A stretch of DNA of 57,989 nucleotides from positions 1 to 57,989 of the IMG/VR virus record IMGVR_UViG_3300044635_001982. One strand, given 5' to 3'. The notes beneath the pieces are model-generated. The model worked only from the letters and a program-made list of their open reading frames with translations. It had not been told where the DNA came from and ran no database searches. Shown here piece after piece: positions 18,864 to 27,583 of the stretch. Source of the DNA: a virus. Within the stretch, counting starts at the first letter, position 1. Every line of letters starts with the position of its first letter. Position numbers and translations under genes: made by a program.

Positions 18864-19253
18864 TCAGGCAGTCTTCCGCGGGACGGGCAGGGAATCGGGC
18901 AGGCGGGCGGAGCGGAGGAGGAACCAGACGAGGGACCAGGCTTTGGCTCGCGCGGCTTTTTCCCCGGTGCGGCGGACGAGGATGGCGCGGCGGAGCGCCC
19001 AGAGGCGGGGCAGGCCGGCGAGCCGACGCCAGCGGGGCAGGGTGAGGAGGGCTTCGGTGGAGGCGCGGCATTGGCGGGTGGCGAGGAGTTCGGCTTTGAA
19101 AGCCCGGACGCAGGCGGGCAGGACGAGATAGCTGCGGGCGTGGCGGTAGAGCCCGCGCTGTCCGCGCCGCGGCGGGCCGTCGGTGATGCGGACGGGGTGC
19201 ATTTTGTGGCGCTGTCCGGAGTGGCCGCAGCCGCATTCGCAGGGGATCGTCAT
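18864..19253 (-). CDS. Cys-rich basic protein, unknown (129 aa)
   Basis: The start codon overlaps the upstream glycosyltransferase stop (ATGA). The N-terminus [17 protein letters not shown] has a Cys cluster that could bind zinc. The rest is basic and Leu/Arg/Trp-rich. Just past its stop, a different frame (to 18787) reads CPCRACSRLIPPRKK, a second Cys cluster, which may mean a frameshift has removed the native C-terminus. No family is recognised. Tight coupling to the glycosyltransferase and fibre genes suggests a shared late operon. Confidence 0.5.
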   Translation of the reverse strand: MTIPCECGCGHSGQRHKMHPVRITDGPPRRGQRGLYRHARSYLVLPACVRAFKAELLATRQCRASTEALLTLPRWRRLAGLPRLWALRRAILVRRTGEKAARAKAWSLVWFLLRSARLPDSLPVPRKTA

Positions 19254-19987
19254 AGCTGAACGGGTGGGAAAGGACGGGCACGGGCATCGAGTTTCAAGCG
19301 CCAGAACCGCAGGTGGCAATTCATATTGCCGCGCGGAGTGTCGTGACGAAAGGCGGCGTCCTCGTGGGCGGAAAGGTGGTCTGACCCGATGCGGTTCCAG
19401 TGGTAGGAAGGAGTGCCGGGGAAAAGGCGTTTGTCGAAGTAGGAATTGGAGGAAATCCACGAGTCGTCGCCGAGCACAAGATCGGGCGGGAAATTTTGGA
19501 AACAGAGATCGACCTCCGCGGGTTCCAGCCGCTCGAACAGAGAGACGGCCCAACCGGAGCATTTGATGAGCTTGGCAACGCCTGCGTCGTAGTGGGCGGT
19601 GTAGTTTTCTCCGCAGACCTGCAGGGGGGATTCGTTGCGTTCGGTCACCCGATTCCACGCCGCGACCATTTGGCTGATGTGGTGAGCGTCGATCCAATCG
19701 TCGTCGTCGAGAATGGTCCATGCATCGGAGCGAACCATTTTGAGGTTGGCCATGTGCTGAAGGACGGGGCGGGTGTAGATGTCCTCGTCGTTGACGACCT
19801 CGATGCGGAGGCGGTGCGAGTGAGGCACGCCGAGCAACCGGAGGGGCTGAGGGTGCCGGTTGATGATGAGCAGGCGAGCCCACGGGTAGCTCTGGGCAAT
19901 GAACGAGCGGATCGCGCGGGTCAGAGTGGAGCGCCCGATAGTCTCCATGATGACGGTGACTGTGGGATCAGTGATGTGTTCGCGCAT
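19250..19987 (-). CDS. Glycosyltransferase family 2-like (GT-A fold)
   Basis: The start used is the ATG at 19987, directly after the collagen-like gene. The N-terminus has the GT-A pattern ([18 protein letters not shown], then [14 protein letters not shown]). A run of four Asp followed by Trp at residues 94-98 fits the metal- and nucleotide-sugar-binding DXD motif. At 245 aa it is short for family 2 but complete in its catalytic half. It probably transfers a sugar from a nucleotide-sugar donor. Its gene sits immediately behind a protein rich in Gly-Pro-Thr repeats, so glycosylation of that fibre is an attractive but unproven role. Host-surface modification is the alternative. Confidence 0.75.
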   Translation of the reverse strand: MREHITDPTVTVIMETIGRSTLTRAIRSFIAQSYPWARLLIINRHPQPLRLLGVPHSHRLRIEVVNDEDIYTRPVLQHMANLKMVRSDAWTILDDDDWIDAHHISQMVAAWNRVTERNESPLQVCGENYTAHYDAGVAKLIKCSGWAVSLFERLEPAEVDLCFQNFPPDLVLGDDSWISSNSYFDKRLFPGTPSYHWNRIGSDHLSAHEDAAFRHDTPRGNMNCHLRFWRLKLDARARPFPPVQL

Positions 19988-19988
19988 G

Positions 19989-20876
19989 TTACAAACCAGA
20001 TGGTCCGGTGGGACCGGTGGGCCCGGTGGGTCCAGTGGGGCCAGTGGGGCCGGTGGGACCGGTGGGGCCAGTGGGTCCGGTGGGGCCAGTGGGGCCAGTG
20101 GGACCGGTAGGACCGGTGGGGCCGGTGGGGCCAGTGGGTCCGGTGGGGCCAGTGGGGCCAGTGGGACCGGTAGGACCGGTGGGGCCGGTGGGGCCAGTGG
20201 GTCCGGTGGGGCCGGTGCCGGCGGTCCATGCCCATGCGGGGACGAGTCCCCAGAAAAGGTTGCCTGCGGAGTCGGCCTTGCGGGCACGCTGCAGGTGGGT
20301 GGTGGTGAGCTGGTCCACGACGAGGCTGGGGTTCAGTTCGGGAAATTCCCCCGGATCGGGATAGAGATTGGCGTCGCCCGAGGGATTGCTGCCGGGGCTT
20401 TTGCCGGTCTGGCAAGAGCGGACGTAGGCGATGGGTTGCCGCCAGACGTTGCTGACGCCGGGAGTGTCGGTGAACATCGTGGTTCCCATGCCCGCGCCGG
20501 ACATGAGGGTGGGGCCTGCGGTGATGTTGCCGGCAAAGTCGAATGTCATCTCCAGCCACACCCAGTCTCCGCTGGTAAGAGTAAGGCGGCTGTGGATGCC
20601 GGTGATGGCGGCGGTGAGAGTGAGATCGGCTTCGTCGAGAAATATCCAGGAGCGTTTGACGTAGGCGTAAGCGCTGGTCTGTGAGGCATCCGTAAAGCCG
20701 GCGAGATAGACCTCGAAGGGGTGAAGGCTGAGCGCGGATGGCACGGAGCGGGAGCCGTGCGGAAGGGGTCCGGCGTCCTCGGTGGCGGTTCCGAAGGCGC
20801 GGGGTTCCGGGATAGCGTGAGGACGGACCTCCCGAATGAGGCTCAGCACTTCCTCCGGTGGCGAGATCTGCACCAT
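19989..20876 (-). CDS. Collagen-like fibre protein with (GPT)n C-terminal stalk
   Basis: The 295-aa product has a globular N-terminal part of about 215 aa. It then has roughly 24 consecutive Gly-Pro-Thr triplets and ends GPSGL. Gly-X-Y repeats of this kind form collagen-like triple helices in phage tail fibres and spore surface proteins, and imply a trimer. The repeat is at the extreme C-terminus, with no distal knob encoded. It lies downstream of tail/connector-type genes and directly upstream of a glycosyltransferase. The N-terminal region probably anchors it to the virion. No receptor-binding domain is recognised. Confidence 0.75.
   Translation of the reverse strand: MVQISPPEEVLSLIREVRPHAIPEPRAFGTATEDAGPLPHGSRSVPSALSLHPFEVYLAGFTDASQTSAYAYVKRSWIFLDEADLTLTAAITGIHSRLTLTSGDWVWLEMTFDFAGNITAGPTLMSGAGMGTTMFTDTPGVSNVWRQPIAYVRSCQTGKSPGSNPSGDANLYPDPGEFPELNPSLVVDQLTTTHLQRARKADSAGNLFWGLVPAWAWTAGTGPTGPTGPTGPTGPTGPTGPTGPTGPTGPTGPTGPTGPTGPTGPTGPTGPTGPTGPTGPTGPTGPTGPTGPSGL
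19992..20217. repeat. 9-bp-based tandem repeat encoding GPT triplets
   Basis: Near-perfect reiterations of GGxCCxGTx (plus strand) encode Gly-Pro-Thr on the minus strand. Synonymous variation (ggg, ggt or gga; agt or ggt) keeps the triplets while avoiding perfect DNA identity. Such arrays expand and contract easily, so stalk length may vary between isolates. Confidence 0.85.
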
Positions 20877-20877
20877 G

Positions 20878-21978
20878 TCAGAACGTGGTGAGCCCCACGG
20901 TGGTCATGCGGGAGAGGTCGTATTTCCAAAGCTCTATCGGGGCGTCGATATGCACTTGGCGACCCGGATAGGCTGTGGCGCTTAAGGCAGTGGCAGCCCA
21001 TCCGATGGTTTCGACCATGTAGGGCCATTTGGGGTTTTCGGTGCCGGTGGTAAAAGAGATGGAGTTTTGGGTATCGCACAGCACGCCGAGCTGCCGGACA
21101 GGCGGGAAGAACTGGTTGTCCAGGATGATGTCCGCCGTGGGCGGATTTTCGAGGGTCGGGCGCGAGCTGAGCAGGGCGGATGCGGAGTTGTAGGTCTTGG
21201 TGCGGGTGAAGGCCACGTCCTGCGTGAGCGCGGGGCGGCGGGAGTAAACCAGCGCGATGTTCACGGAGCCGTCCCATGCGGATTGGTCGTTGGCAGTGAC
21301 GCCGTAGAGCAGCGGGGGAGCGGTGTACTGGCCGGTGGGATAATCGACGACGGAGAGGCTGGCGAAATTGAGCAGGGTGGCGAAGGTGATGTTGCCGTAG
21401 AGGTCATTGATCGGCGCGTAACTGACGGAAGTGCCGATGGAAAAGGCGATGCTTTTCGCCCCGGAATAAGACTGGGCGGAACCGCCGGGCGTGGCGGCGG
21501 CGCCGAAGGTGCCGGCGGAAATGTTTGACGACACCACCCATGCACCGACGCCCGCGACGAGGACATACATGCCATCGACGAGGCGGTGTCCGGCCAACGT
21601 GAGGGTGGTGCCGCTGCCGGTGGCGGTGCCGAGGGCTTTGCTGAGAGGGAACGCCGGCTTGGCGACCTGCTGGGAGCTGATGATGACGGGGGACTGGGTT
21701 TCGGCGTCCTGCTCCTGGGTGGTGAGCATCGGCCCCGGCAAAGTCGCGTAAACCAGATAGACCTCCACGTCGTTGTGGTCGCGAGCCAGCTCGACGACTT
21801 CGACGAGCAGGGAGCCGGGGAAGTCTGTGAGGGTGGTGGGGATGTCGTCCACGCGGCCCTTGGGGACGGAATAGACGCGCTCGAGACGAGGGTAGGAGGT
21901 GCCGCCGTAGGGGTAAGTGACCTTGGGCGCGCCGCGGAGGGCGCGGAGGGAGTCGAGGTAGTGTTTGGCGGGGACCAA
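20878..21978 (-). CDS. Virion structural protein, unknown (366 aa)
   Basis: The frame starts with TTG at 21978 and no in-frame ATG lies upstream, so the start is uncertain. The sequence is rich in Thr, Ser, Val and aromatic residues ([21 protein letters not shown], then [12 protein letters not shown]), typical of beta-rich virion proteins. It sits one base before the collagen-like fibre gene and after the connector-like genes. A tail tube, nozzle or baseplate role fits this position. No specific family is recognised. Confidence 0.6.
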   Translation of the reverse strand: MVPAKHYLDSLRALRGAPKVTYPYGGTSYPRLERVYSVPKGRVDDIPTTLTDFPGSLLVEVVELARDHNDVEVYLVYATLPGPMLTTQEQDAETQSPVIISSQQVAKPAFPLSKALGTATGSGTTLTLAGHRLVDGMYVLVAGVGAWVVSSNISAGTFGAAATPGGSAQSYSGAKSIAFSIGTSVSYAPINDLYGNITFATLLNFASLSVVDYPTGQYTAPPLLYGVTANDQSAWDGSVNIALVYSRRPALTQDVAFTRTKTYNSASALLSSRPTLENPPTADIILDNQFFPPVRQLGVLCDTQNSISFTTGTENPKWPYMVETIGWAATALSATAYPGRQVHIDAPIELWKYDLSRMTTVGLTTF

Positions 21979-22017
21979 TTTAGGGGAAGGGCTGAGGGAT
22001 GAAGGCTGGAGGATGAA

Positions 22018-22248
22018 TCATGGCTCGGGCTTGGGCGGGACAGGGGGTCTCTGCCGGGCGGCGCGGCGACGTTCGGCGGGGGTCAGCTTGCGATCATTCC
22101 AGCGGCGAAAGATGCCGCGCTTCTCGTCCTGCTGGCGAGCGCGGCGGGCGATGGCGTCGGCCTCGCGGGAGGTCAGATAGTGGGGCGGCGGAGGAGCGGT
22201 CCGGCGGGGCCGGTTGCGCACGCCGCCGGCGCTGCGAGGCTCGCCCAT
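22018..22248 (-). CDS. Small basic protein, unknown (76 aa)
   Basis: Arg- and Pro-rich (MGEPRSAGGVRNRPRR, then DEKRGIFRRWNDRKLTPAERRRAARQ). It starts one base after the stop of the upstream structural gene, consistent with translational coupling. No domain is recognised. It lies between two virion genes and may be a minor virion or assembly protein. Confidence 0.45.
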   Translation of the reverse strand: MGEPRSAGGVRNRPRRTAPPPPHYLTSREADAIARRARQQDEKRGIFRRWNDRKLTPAERRRAARQRPPVPPKPEP

Positions 22249-22249
22249 T

Positions 22250-23209
22250 TCAGCGCCAGCCTCCGGTGACGATGACTCCTCCGGTCTGGGGCTGGGGTTT
22301 CCAAGCCTCGATCTCGGCGAGCAGCGCGGGGCGATCCTCGCGAAAACGGGCGCGGGCGTCGGCGTTTTTGAAAAACGTGGACCGGCTCCAGTGGTAGAGA
22401 AAGAGGGGCAGGAGAAAGCGTTCGTCCAGGCCGGCGGGCAAAGCGAAGTTGCGCGCGGGGTCGGTGCCTTCGCTGCCGAAATTGGCGACGGTCACGGCAA
22501 GCGGGCGCACGCCGGCATCGAAGCGCAGGGAATAGGCGATGTCCGGGAGGGGAGTCAGGAAAAGCCTGATGGAGGATGCGCCGGATTCGAGCAGGTGGAC
22601 ATCGGCGAAATAAGCCTCGGGCTGCGCGATGGTGCGCGGCTGAACGGAGCGGCGGTAGCCGGCGGGAACGCGGCCCCAGTCGGTGTGCTCAAGATTCTGG
22701 CCGGGATCGTAGCCGAGCAGGGCGGCTTTGCCGGCGAGCGGGGTGAGGATGCGGATGTCCGAAAGCCAGACCGGGCCGAGCGGGCGGGAGAACGCGGAGT
22801 CGAGCAGCACGGCATCGCCGTAGAGGGTGGCGGTCTGCGTGCCGGTGGGGCCGGTGTAGGGGAAGAGGAGCTTGGTGGATGCGCCCTCGGTGCGGATGGC
22901 GTTGTATTCGGACTGGCCGGCGATGAGCAGGGTATTGCCGTGGAGCGGGCTGGTGAAGCTGGTGGCACTGACGGCGGTGCTGCCATTGGTCACGGCGACG
23001 GTGCCGGTCTGCGGGGCGAGGACCGTGGCGCCGACCTCGCGCTTGAAGAGGGCGGGGTTGGTCTCGAAAAGCTCCTGCTGCGCGGAGTTGGCGGCGTTCA
23101 TCAGCGCGCGGAAGACGCCGGTGGAGGCGGTGCCGGTGTATTCCGTGAGGGTGATGGAATACTCCCCGATGTAGCTCAGACCTTCATAAGCGAGCTGCTG
23201 GGCGGTCAT
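22250..23209 (-). CDS. Connector/tail-type virion protein, unknown family (319 aa)
   Basis: Begins MTAQQLAYEGLSYIGEYS, has a beta-rich middle (TVAVTNGSTAVSATSFTSPL, a pattern seen in phage structural domains), and ends FLLPLFLYHWSRSTFFKN and KPQPQTGGVIVTGGWR. The helical first 60 residues (ALMNAANSAQQELFETNPALF) resemble head-completion or tail-tubular proteins of podoviruses. Its place between capsid and fibre genes supports a head-tail connector role. This is inference from position and general character. Confidence 0.55.
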   Translation of the reverse strand: MTAQQLAYEGLSYIGEYSITLTEYTGTASTGVFRALMNAANSAQQELFETNPALFKREVGATVLAPQTGTVAVTNGSTAVSATSFTSPLHGNTLLIAGQSEYNAIRTEGASTKLLFPYTGPTGTQTATLYGDAVLLDSAFSRPLGPVWLSDIRILTPLAGKAALLGYDPGQNLEHTDWGRVPAGYRRSVQPRTIAQPEAYFADVHLLESGASSIRLFLTPLPDIAYSLRFDAGVRPLAVTVANFGSEGTDPARNFALPAGLDERFLLPLFLYHWSRSTFFKNADARARFREDRPALLAEIEAWKPQPQTGGVIVTGGWR

Positions 23210-23215
23210 CGGAGG

Positions 23216-23244
23216 GTTGAGTGTTGAAAGTTGAGTGTTGAGTG
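23216..23244. repeat. Heptamer repeat (GTTGAGW)n
   Basis: Four tandem 7-base units of the GTTGAGT/GTTGAAA type between the connector-like and RyR-domain genes. It is one of twelve such arrays in the window. Confidence 0.85.
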
Positions 23245-23254
23245 ACGCGCGGGG

Positions 23255-23875
23255 TTACTTCGCGGGCTTTTTCGCGGGTTTCTTCGCGGGTTTCTTCGCG
23301 GGAACGGTCAGGGCTCGAACGATATTTCCAAACAGGGAGTCCTTGGCCTTCTGCTCCGCGGGCAGTTCCGCGTAGGCCACGAGGCAGGGGTGCTCCTTTT
23401 TCTCCGCATCCTTGACCGGACCATACACCCAACCGGCTGCGAGTTTGTCGGCGGTCCATGCGTCGTGTTGCGCGCTGGCGGGGGCGTCGGGATGGGCCAG
23501 GCTGAACTCCACTCCTTTGATCGCGCTTTCGCGTTGCCAGGCTTCAGCTTCGCTCCAGGACTTTTGGCTGTGATCGCCGATCGTTGCGCAATAGGCCCGG
23601 TTGGTTTCGTGGCAGACCACCGCAATTTTTTCGATGGCGGAAAGGGCGCTGAAATCCGCCGTGGGTATGGCTCGCGCGGCCTCGATGCCGGGGAAGATTT
23701 TCCACTGGGTCTCGGCGTTGATGATGTCGCGGGCGCGGGCCTGGAAGTCCTCGATGGAGGTGAAGCGGTGGACGTGGCGGGCGAGCTGCGGATCCCAGAC
23801 GAAAGGGGTACCGAGTCCGCCGGAGAGGAGGACTTCGGTGGGGCCGTGGTCTTCGATGTAGAGGTAGGGAAGCAT
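23255..23875 (-). CDS. RyR-domain protein with Lys/Pro/Ala tail (206 aa)
   Basis: The start used is the ATG at 23875 (MLPYLYIEDHGPTEVLLSGG). Residues about 90-190 match the RyR domain pattern: CHETNRAYC, then HDAWTADKLAAGWVYGPVKD and HPCLVAYAELPAEQK. The domain is named from ryanodine receptors and also occurs alone in bacterial and phage proteins, where its role is unclear. The C-terminus is a repeat, AKKPAKKPAKKPAK. It lies directly downstream of the major capsid gene, so a virion-associated or decoration role is possible. The N-terminal 85 residues are not recognised. Confidence 0.65.
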   Translation of the reverse strand: MLPYLYIEDHGPTEVLLSGGLGTPFVWDPQLARHVHRFTSIEDFQARARDIINAETQWKIFPGIEAARAIPTADFSALSAIEKIAVVCHETNRAYCATIGDHSQKSWSEAEAWQRESAIKGVEFSLAHPDAPASAQHDAWTADKLAAGWVYGPVKDAEKKEHPCLVAYAELPAEQKAKDSLFGNIVRALTVPAKKPAKKPAKKPAK

Positions 23876-23882
23876 GGCGGAA

Positions 23883-23911
23883 GTTGAGTGTTGAGAGTTG
23901 AGTGTTGAGTG
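23883..23911. repeat. Heptamer repeat (GTTGAGW)n
   Basis: Four tandem GTTGAGT/GTTGAGA units in the space between the major capsid gene and the RyR-domain gene. Confidence 0.85.
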
Positions 23912-23973
23912 ACCGGATGGAAAAGAGCGGGCCGGCGGCTGTCCGCCGGCCCGCGATTTTTCAACCCAGCGGT

Positions 23974-25596
23974 TTAGCTGGTGACGGTGGGCAGGTTGGC
24001 GAGACCCTGCGGGCGGTAAGCCGCCTCGATGAGCGCGTAGTTGCGCACGCCGAGCTGGGTGTCTTTGGCAAGGCCCTGGCCGTAGGTGGCGAGGAAGCCC
24101 ATGCCTTTCTTCATGCCCCAATCGCCCATTTCGGTGATTGGTTTGATGGCGGGTCCGCCGTAGGCGCGCAGGCCGGCCATCGCGCCCATGCCGATGCCCC
24201 AGCAGTAGGGGACGGCCTTGGCGTTGACCAGGACGATGCGGGAACCGGCGGGATGCCAGTTCGTGTGCTTCGTGGAGTCCCAGGTGATGCCAGCGAGTGA
24301 GGCGAAGCGCGTGCCGGAGGCGGCGCTGCCGTTGCCCGCAGAATCGACACCGCCGAGCAGGCCGGAAAGGATGATCCGGTTGCCGTTGTTGTCGCTGCCG
24401 GTGTAGCGGTAGATGCCGTATTTGCCGGCTTCGCCGCCCGCGCCTGCGCTCGTCACGTTGTAGATGATGAGGTAATACACGCCGCTGTCCGCGCTTGGGG
24501 CGTCGTGGCCGAGCAGGGAGTAGGGATTGCCCGGAAACCACTCAAACGGGAAGTGCGTGGTGGAGACATCGGAGCGGCCCCCGCCATAGACGGTGATGGT
24601 GGTGGCGTCGGTGACGGTGCGGTTGTTCAGCGTGGCCCCACCGAGCAGAGCCTCGGGCTGGATGGGTGCGCCGAGCGGGCCGCGGGTGTCCTCGTGGACG
24701 ACATCCATGTGGAAGATCGCCTGGTTGTCATACTTGGCGTAGCCGCCGCTCCAGATGACGTTCTCATTGCCGCGCACCGCCGCGTCGCGGAGCGACTGGA
24801 GGTAGGTGCTGTTGCTTTTGAGCGGAGTCAGGAAGCGGTCGCTGCCGAGGATGATGTAGCCGAGGACATCGGCGCTGAACTTGTCGATCTTGCGCTTGGT
24901 CAGGTTGGCCGGCGGGCAGGCCCGCGTTTTGAGCAGGCTGGCCGTGTCGCTGATGAGCGTGGTGTTCATGACGTCGGCGGTGAGCAGGGTATCCGTGGTG
25001 GCGCGGTCGTTGGGCCGGATGGTATTGGCCGCGGTGGCGTAGCGCCTCCAGAGCATGAACATGTCGTTCTGGCGCTGGAGCCCGAAGAATTCGGAGAGCA
25101 CTTCGGCATAGGATTCCTCCACGCTGGCACCCGCCGCGAGGAAGCGCTGCATTTTCTCCGTCCAGCCGAGACCGTGCCGGGCGATGTCGATCTTCAGGTT
25201 GAAGCTGTTGAAGTCGAGCGCTTCGGCCTCCAGGGCGGTTTCGCCGATGGTGATGCGGCCGCCGGGGCGGGACATCGTGGTGAAGTTCACGAGATCCTGC
25301 GCGCCTTTGGTCAGGTCAGTTTTGATGCAGATCGGTCGCCCCGAACCCTCCGGGCCTTCCATCTGGCCGAGGATGTCGTTGTTCGCGGTCTGCAGCAGCA
25401 TGAGCTTGCTGAAGGCTTCGCCGACGACCTTGCTATTCTGCGCGCGGGCGGCGGTGTAGGTATTGACGGTGGAAAGCCGTCCGTCCGCGAAGAGCGGAGG
25501 CGGCACCAGTAGCTCGCCGGAATGGGCGAGTGCGGAGACGAACGTGACGGCGAAGAGCACTAAGGCCCTGCAACCGCGGGTGATGAGATGTTTCAT
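23974..25596 (-). CDS. Major capsid protein, N4 gp56/DUF4043-like
   Basis: The 540-aa product carries features of the N4 gp56-like capsid family: LTKGAQDLVNFTTMSRPGG, GETALEAEALDFNSFNLKI, then ENVIWSGGYAKYDNQAIF and a C-terminal GVRNYALIEAAYR. It follows a scaffold-like gene, the standard order. The N-terminus MKHLITRGCRALVLFAVTFVSALAHS looks like a secretion signal, which is odd for a cytoplasmic capsid protein. Either translation starts further in, or the leader has an assembly or membrane role. The function rests on family resemblance and gene order. Capsid assembly is cytoplasmic in known relatives. Confidence 0.75.
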   Translation of the reverse strand: MKHLITRGCRALVLFAVTFVSALAHSGELLVPPPLFADGRLSTVNTYTAARAQNSKVVGEAFSKLMLLQTANNDILGQMEGPEGSGRPICIKTDLTKGAQDLVNFTTMSRPGGRITIGETALEAEALDFNSFNLKIDIARHGLGWTEKMQRFLAAGASVEESYAEVLSEFFGLQRQNDMFMLWRRYATAANTIRPNDRATTDTLLTADVMNTTLISDTASLLKTRACPPANLTKRKIDKFSADVLGYIILGSDRFLTPLKSNSTYLQSLRDAAVRGNENVIWSGGYAKYDNQAIFHMDVVHEDTRGPLGAPIQPEALLGGATLNNRTVTDATTITVYGGGRSDVSTTHFPFEWFPGNPYSLLGHDAPSADSGVYYLIIYNVTSAGAGGEAGKYGIYRYTGSDNNGNRIILSGLLGGVDSAGNGSAASGTRFASLAGITWDSTKHTNWHPAGSRIVLVNAKAVPYCWGIGMGAMAGLRAYGGPAIKPITEMGDWGMKKGMGFLATYGQGLAKDTQLGVRNYALIEAAYRPQGLANLPTVTS

Positions 25597-25623
25597 TGGA
25601 TGATGAGTAACTGCGGTGATGAT

Positions 25624-26757
25624 TTAGCTGCCGAAGGGTGTCCCGACTCTGCGGAGGACGGCCTTGATTTTGTCAGGGTCATCGCCCGCGGCCTCGAGCA
25701 TTTCGGCGGCGGTGGGTTGTTTGGTGCTCGTCGCGCCGGGCGTTGCGCCGCTGGCGGGACTGGGCGGGACCGGACGGGCCGGTTTCTTGGGCACGACCGC
25801 GGGGGTCGGCTTGGGAGCGGCTGCGGCGGACGCCGGCGGCCGGTAATTGATCTGCCGCGCGGCTTTGGCGGCGAAAGTGACGGGCCAGTCGGGATCCACG
25901 AACGCGGACGGCGGGGCGGCGGCGATGAGGTCGTCGGTGACTTGGGAAAGCTCGGAGTTTTCATCGTCCAAGTCGGGATACAACTCGGTGGCGTATTTTG
26001 CGGCGGCGTTGACTTCGGTTTGCAGCTTCGTCAGCTCCTGCGCCTGCGACTCGGCGGCGGCGCTTTCGGCTTTCGCCTCAAGCTTGCCGATCTCGTGCAG
26101 CGCCTTGTTGTGGGCGATCTGGAGCTTGGCGAGCTTGGGCGTGTCGAAAGCCGTGGCGGCGTCCTCGATCTGCTTTTCGATTTCGGCGATCTCGGTCTGC
26201 TTGGCGGCGAGGTCGTCGGATGGGACGGATGGGGCCGATGCGGCGGCGGGTTTGGAGGACAGAACGCCCTCGGCGATCAATTCGGCTCGGGCCTGGTCGA
26301 TGGTCAGACCGTCCTTTTCCGCCATGCGGGCGATGACCTTGCGGTCGTCTTCGGCAAAGCGGGTGATGCGGACGCGGGCGGGGTCTTTGCGCTTGGCGGC
26401 GTCGGCTTCGGCTTTGGCCTGGGCATCGGCGGCGGCGGCATCGGCTTCGGCCTTGGCCGTTTGATCGGCCTCGGCTTGGGCTGCGTCTGCAGCAGCGGCA
26501 TCGGCTTCGGCCTGCTCCTGCTCCTCGGGTGTGGGCTGGGCGTCGTCTAGGACATTCCAGTTGTCGGTGGCGACGCGCGGCGTGGCGAGAGCGCCGGAAT
26601 TGGCGCGGAGCTGGGCGCGGATTTCTTCGAGGGACTCCCCGGCCTCAACGGGCTGGGGAACGGCGTCCGGCGCAGGGGCCGTCTGGGTTTCCGCGGGAGG
26701 CGTGACGCCATCCGGGGCGGGGTTCTCGGCAGTCGCCGGAGAAGAGGTGGATTCCAT
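25624..26757 (-). CDS. Scaffold-like coiled-coil protein (377 aa)
   Basis: Extremely Ala, Glu, Asp and Lys-rich, with long predicted coiled coils (AEADAAAADAQAKAEADAAKR and QTEIAEIEKQIEDAATAFDT). It has a Pro-rich N-terminus and a short C-terminus ending RRVGTPFGS. Located directly upstream of the major capsid gene, this is the usual size and place of a podovirus scaffolding protein. A class B promoter is positioned 10 nt before its ATG. Function is inferred from composition and synteny. Confidence 0.7.
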   Translation of the reverse strand: MESTSSPATAENPAPDGVTPPAETQTAPAPDAVPQPVEAGESLEEIRAQLRANSGALATPRVATDNWNVLDDAQPTPEEQEQAEADAAAADAAQAEADQTAKAEADAAAADAQAKAEADAAKRKDPARVRITRFAEDDRKVIARMAEKDGLTIDQARAELIAEGVLSSKPAAASAPSVPSDDLAAKQTEIAEIEKQIEDAATAFDTPKLAKLQIAHNKALHEIGKLEAKAESAAAESQAQELTKLQTEVNAAAKYATELYPDLDDENSELSQVTDDLIAAAPPSAFVDPDWPVTFAAKAARQINYRPPASAAAAPKPTPAVVPKKPARPVPPSPASGATPGATSTKQPTAAEMLEAAGDDPDKIKAVLRRVGTPFGS

Positions 26758-26767
26758 GTCCGCCGTG

Positions 26768-26795
26768 CGGTTAGGCGCGGGCGGGGTTTAGGCAA
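26768..26795 (-). promoter_or_regulatory. Class B promoter candidate for the scaffold gene
   Basis: On the minus strand TTGCCT (26795-26790), a 16-base spacer and TAACCG (26773-26768) end 10 nt before the ATG at 26757. Confidence 0.6.
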
Positions 26796-26810
26796 GCCAA
26801 AAAGGAGCCG

Positions 26811-27296
26811 TCAGGCGGACTGGCCTTTGAGGACGGCGAAATTGATGACCATCAGCGCATTCAGCGCGTTGGAACCGTGGAGATTGGTGATGACGATCTT
26901 GCACGAGCCGTCGGCCACGGCGCGGACGGACACCGCGGGCGTGCCGGCTCCGTCGTACGTGGTGGACACCGCGATGATGTCCTTCGCGGTGATCTTGCTG
27001 TTGGTGAGCGTGAAAGTTTCCTCGGCGGCGGCGGCGGTGGTGAGCGCCACGGTGGTGATCTGTCCGCACGCGGTGTTGAGCACGACGGCTGTGGAGGCGC
27101 TGGTGATCTGCGTGACCGCTCCGCCATTGCCGGGCGTGTAGCCGAAGACGCCATCGAGGGCGGCGACGACCGCCGTGGCGAGACGGCTGAACAAAGCCAG
27201 CGAGACGCGCGCGAACGGATGAATGGGGGTGGACGGCGGGAGGTTGTTGTTGATGGAGAACTGGTCGGCTTCGTCGAGGAAATTGGGCGGGATCAT
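26811..27296 (-). CDS. Putative virion decoration protein, unknown (161 aa)
   Basis: Starts MIPPNFLDEADQFSINNNLPP. It has a hydrophobic stretch (LFSRLATAVVAALDGVF) and then a Thr/Val-rich beta-like region with IVITNLHGSNALNALMVINF near the end. Composition and the position upstream of scaffold and capsid genes suggest a head or decoration protein. A class B promoter lies 36 nt upstream. No family is recognised. Confidence 0.5.
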   Translation of the reverse strand: MIPPNFLDEADQFSINNNLPPSTPIHPFARVSLALFSRLATAVVAALDGVFGYTPGNGGAVTQITSASTAVVLNTACGQITTVALTTAAAAEETFTLTNSKITAKDIIAVSTTYDGAGTPAVSVRAVADGSCKIVITNLHGSNALNALMVINFAVLKGQSA

Positions 27297-27332
27297 AGGA
27301 TGGGTGTCGGTGGTTGCGGTGGTTGCGGGGTG

Positions 27333-27360
27333 CGGTTATGGGCGCGGGCGGATTGGGCAA
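27333..27360 (-). promoter_or_regulatory. Class B promoter candidate before 27296
   Basis: TTGCCC (27360-27355), a 16-base spacer and TAACCG (27338-27333) on the minus strand. The start codon is 36 nt further, so this copy would give a short leader rather than a leaderless mRNA. Confidence 0.5.
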
Positions 27361-27375
27361 GGATTTCTTTCGCGG

Positions 27376-27573
27376 TCACGGAAGCTGGGCTTCGGCGAAG
27401 TAGCGGAGAGATCGCCAGAAATTGGCGATGCGGATTTTCTCGCGGTCGCCGCCGGCGTGGGCCCGGGCGCGCTGGTGCTCCTCCATTTGCGCGGCGTGCT
27501 CGATGAAATGGGCGCGCACCTCCGCGAACCCGCCGGGGAGCGGAGGAGCGGGCGGCGGTGGGTCGTCGGGCAT
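27376..27573 (-). CDS. Small protein, unknown (65 aa)
   Basis: Starts MPDDPPPPAPPLPGGFAEV, then a helical part, HFIEHAAQMEEHQRARAHA, ending SLRYFAEAQLP. It follows the CHAP-like gene by 10 nt and is probably in the same transcript. No family is recognised. The Pro-rich start and amphipathic helix suggest a small structural or adaptor protein. Confidence 0.4.
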   Translation of the reverse strand: MPDDPPPPAPPLPGGFAEVRAHFIEHAAQMEEHQRARAHAGGDREKIRIANFWRSLRYFAEAQLP

Positions 27574-27583
27574 GGGGCGGGAA

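Noticed and set aside
20008-20364. GPVGPV-repeat frame on the plus strand
   Set aside because: It is the complement of the GPT-encoding array. The minus-strand frame has a sensible N-terminal domain and fits the operon.
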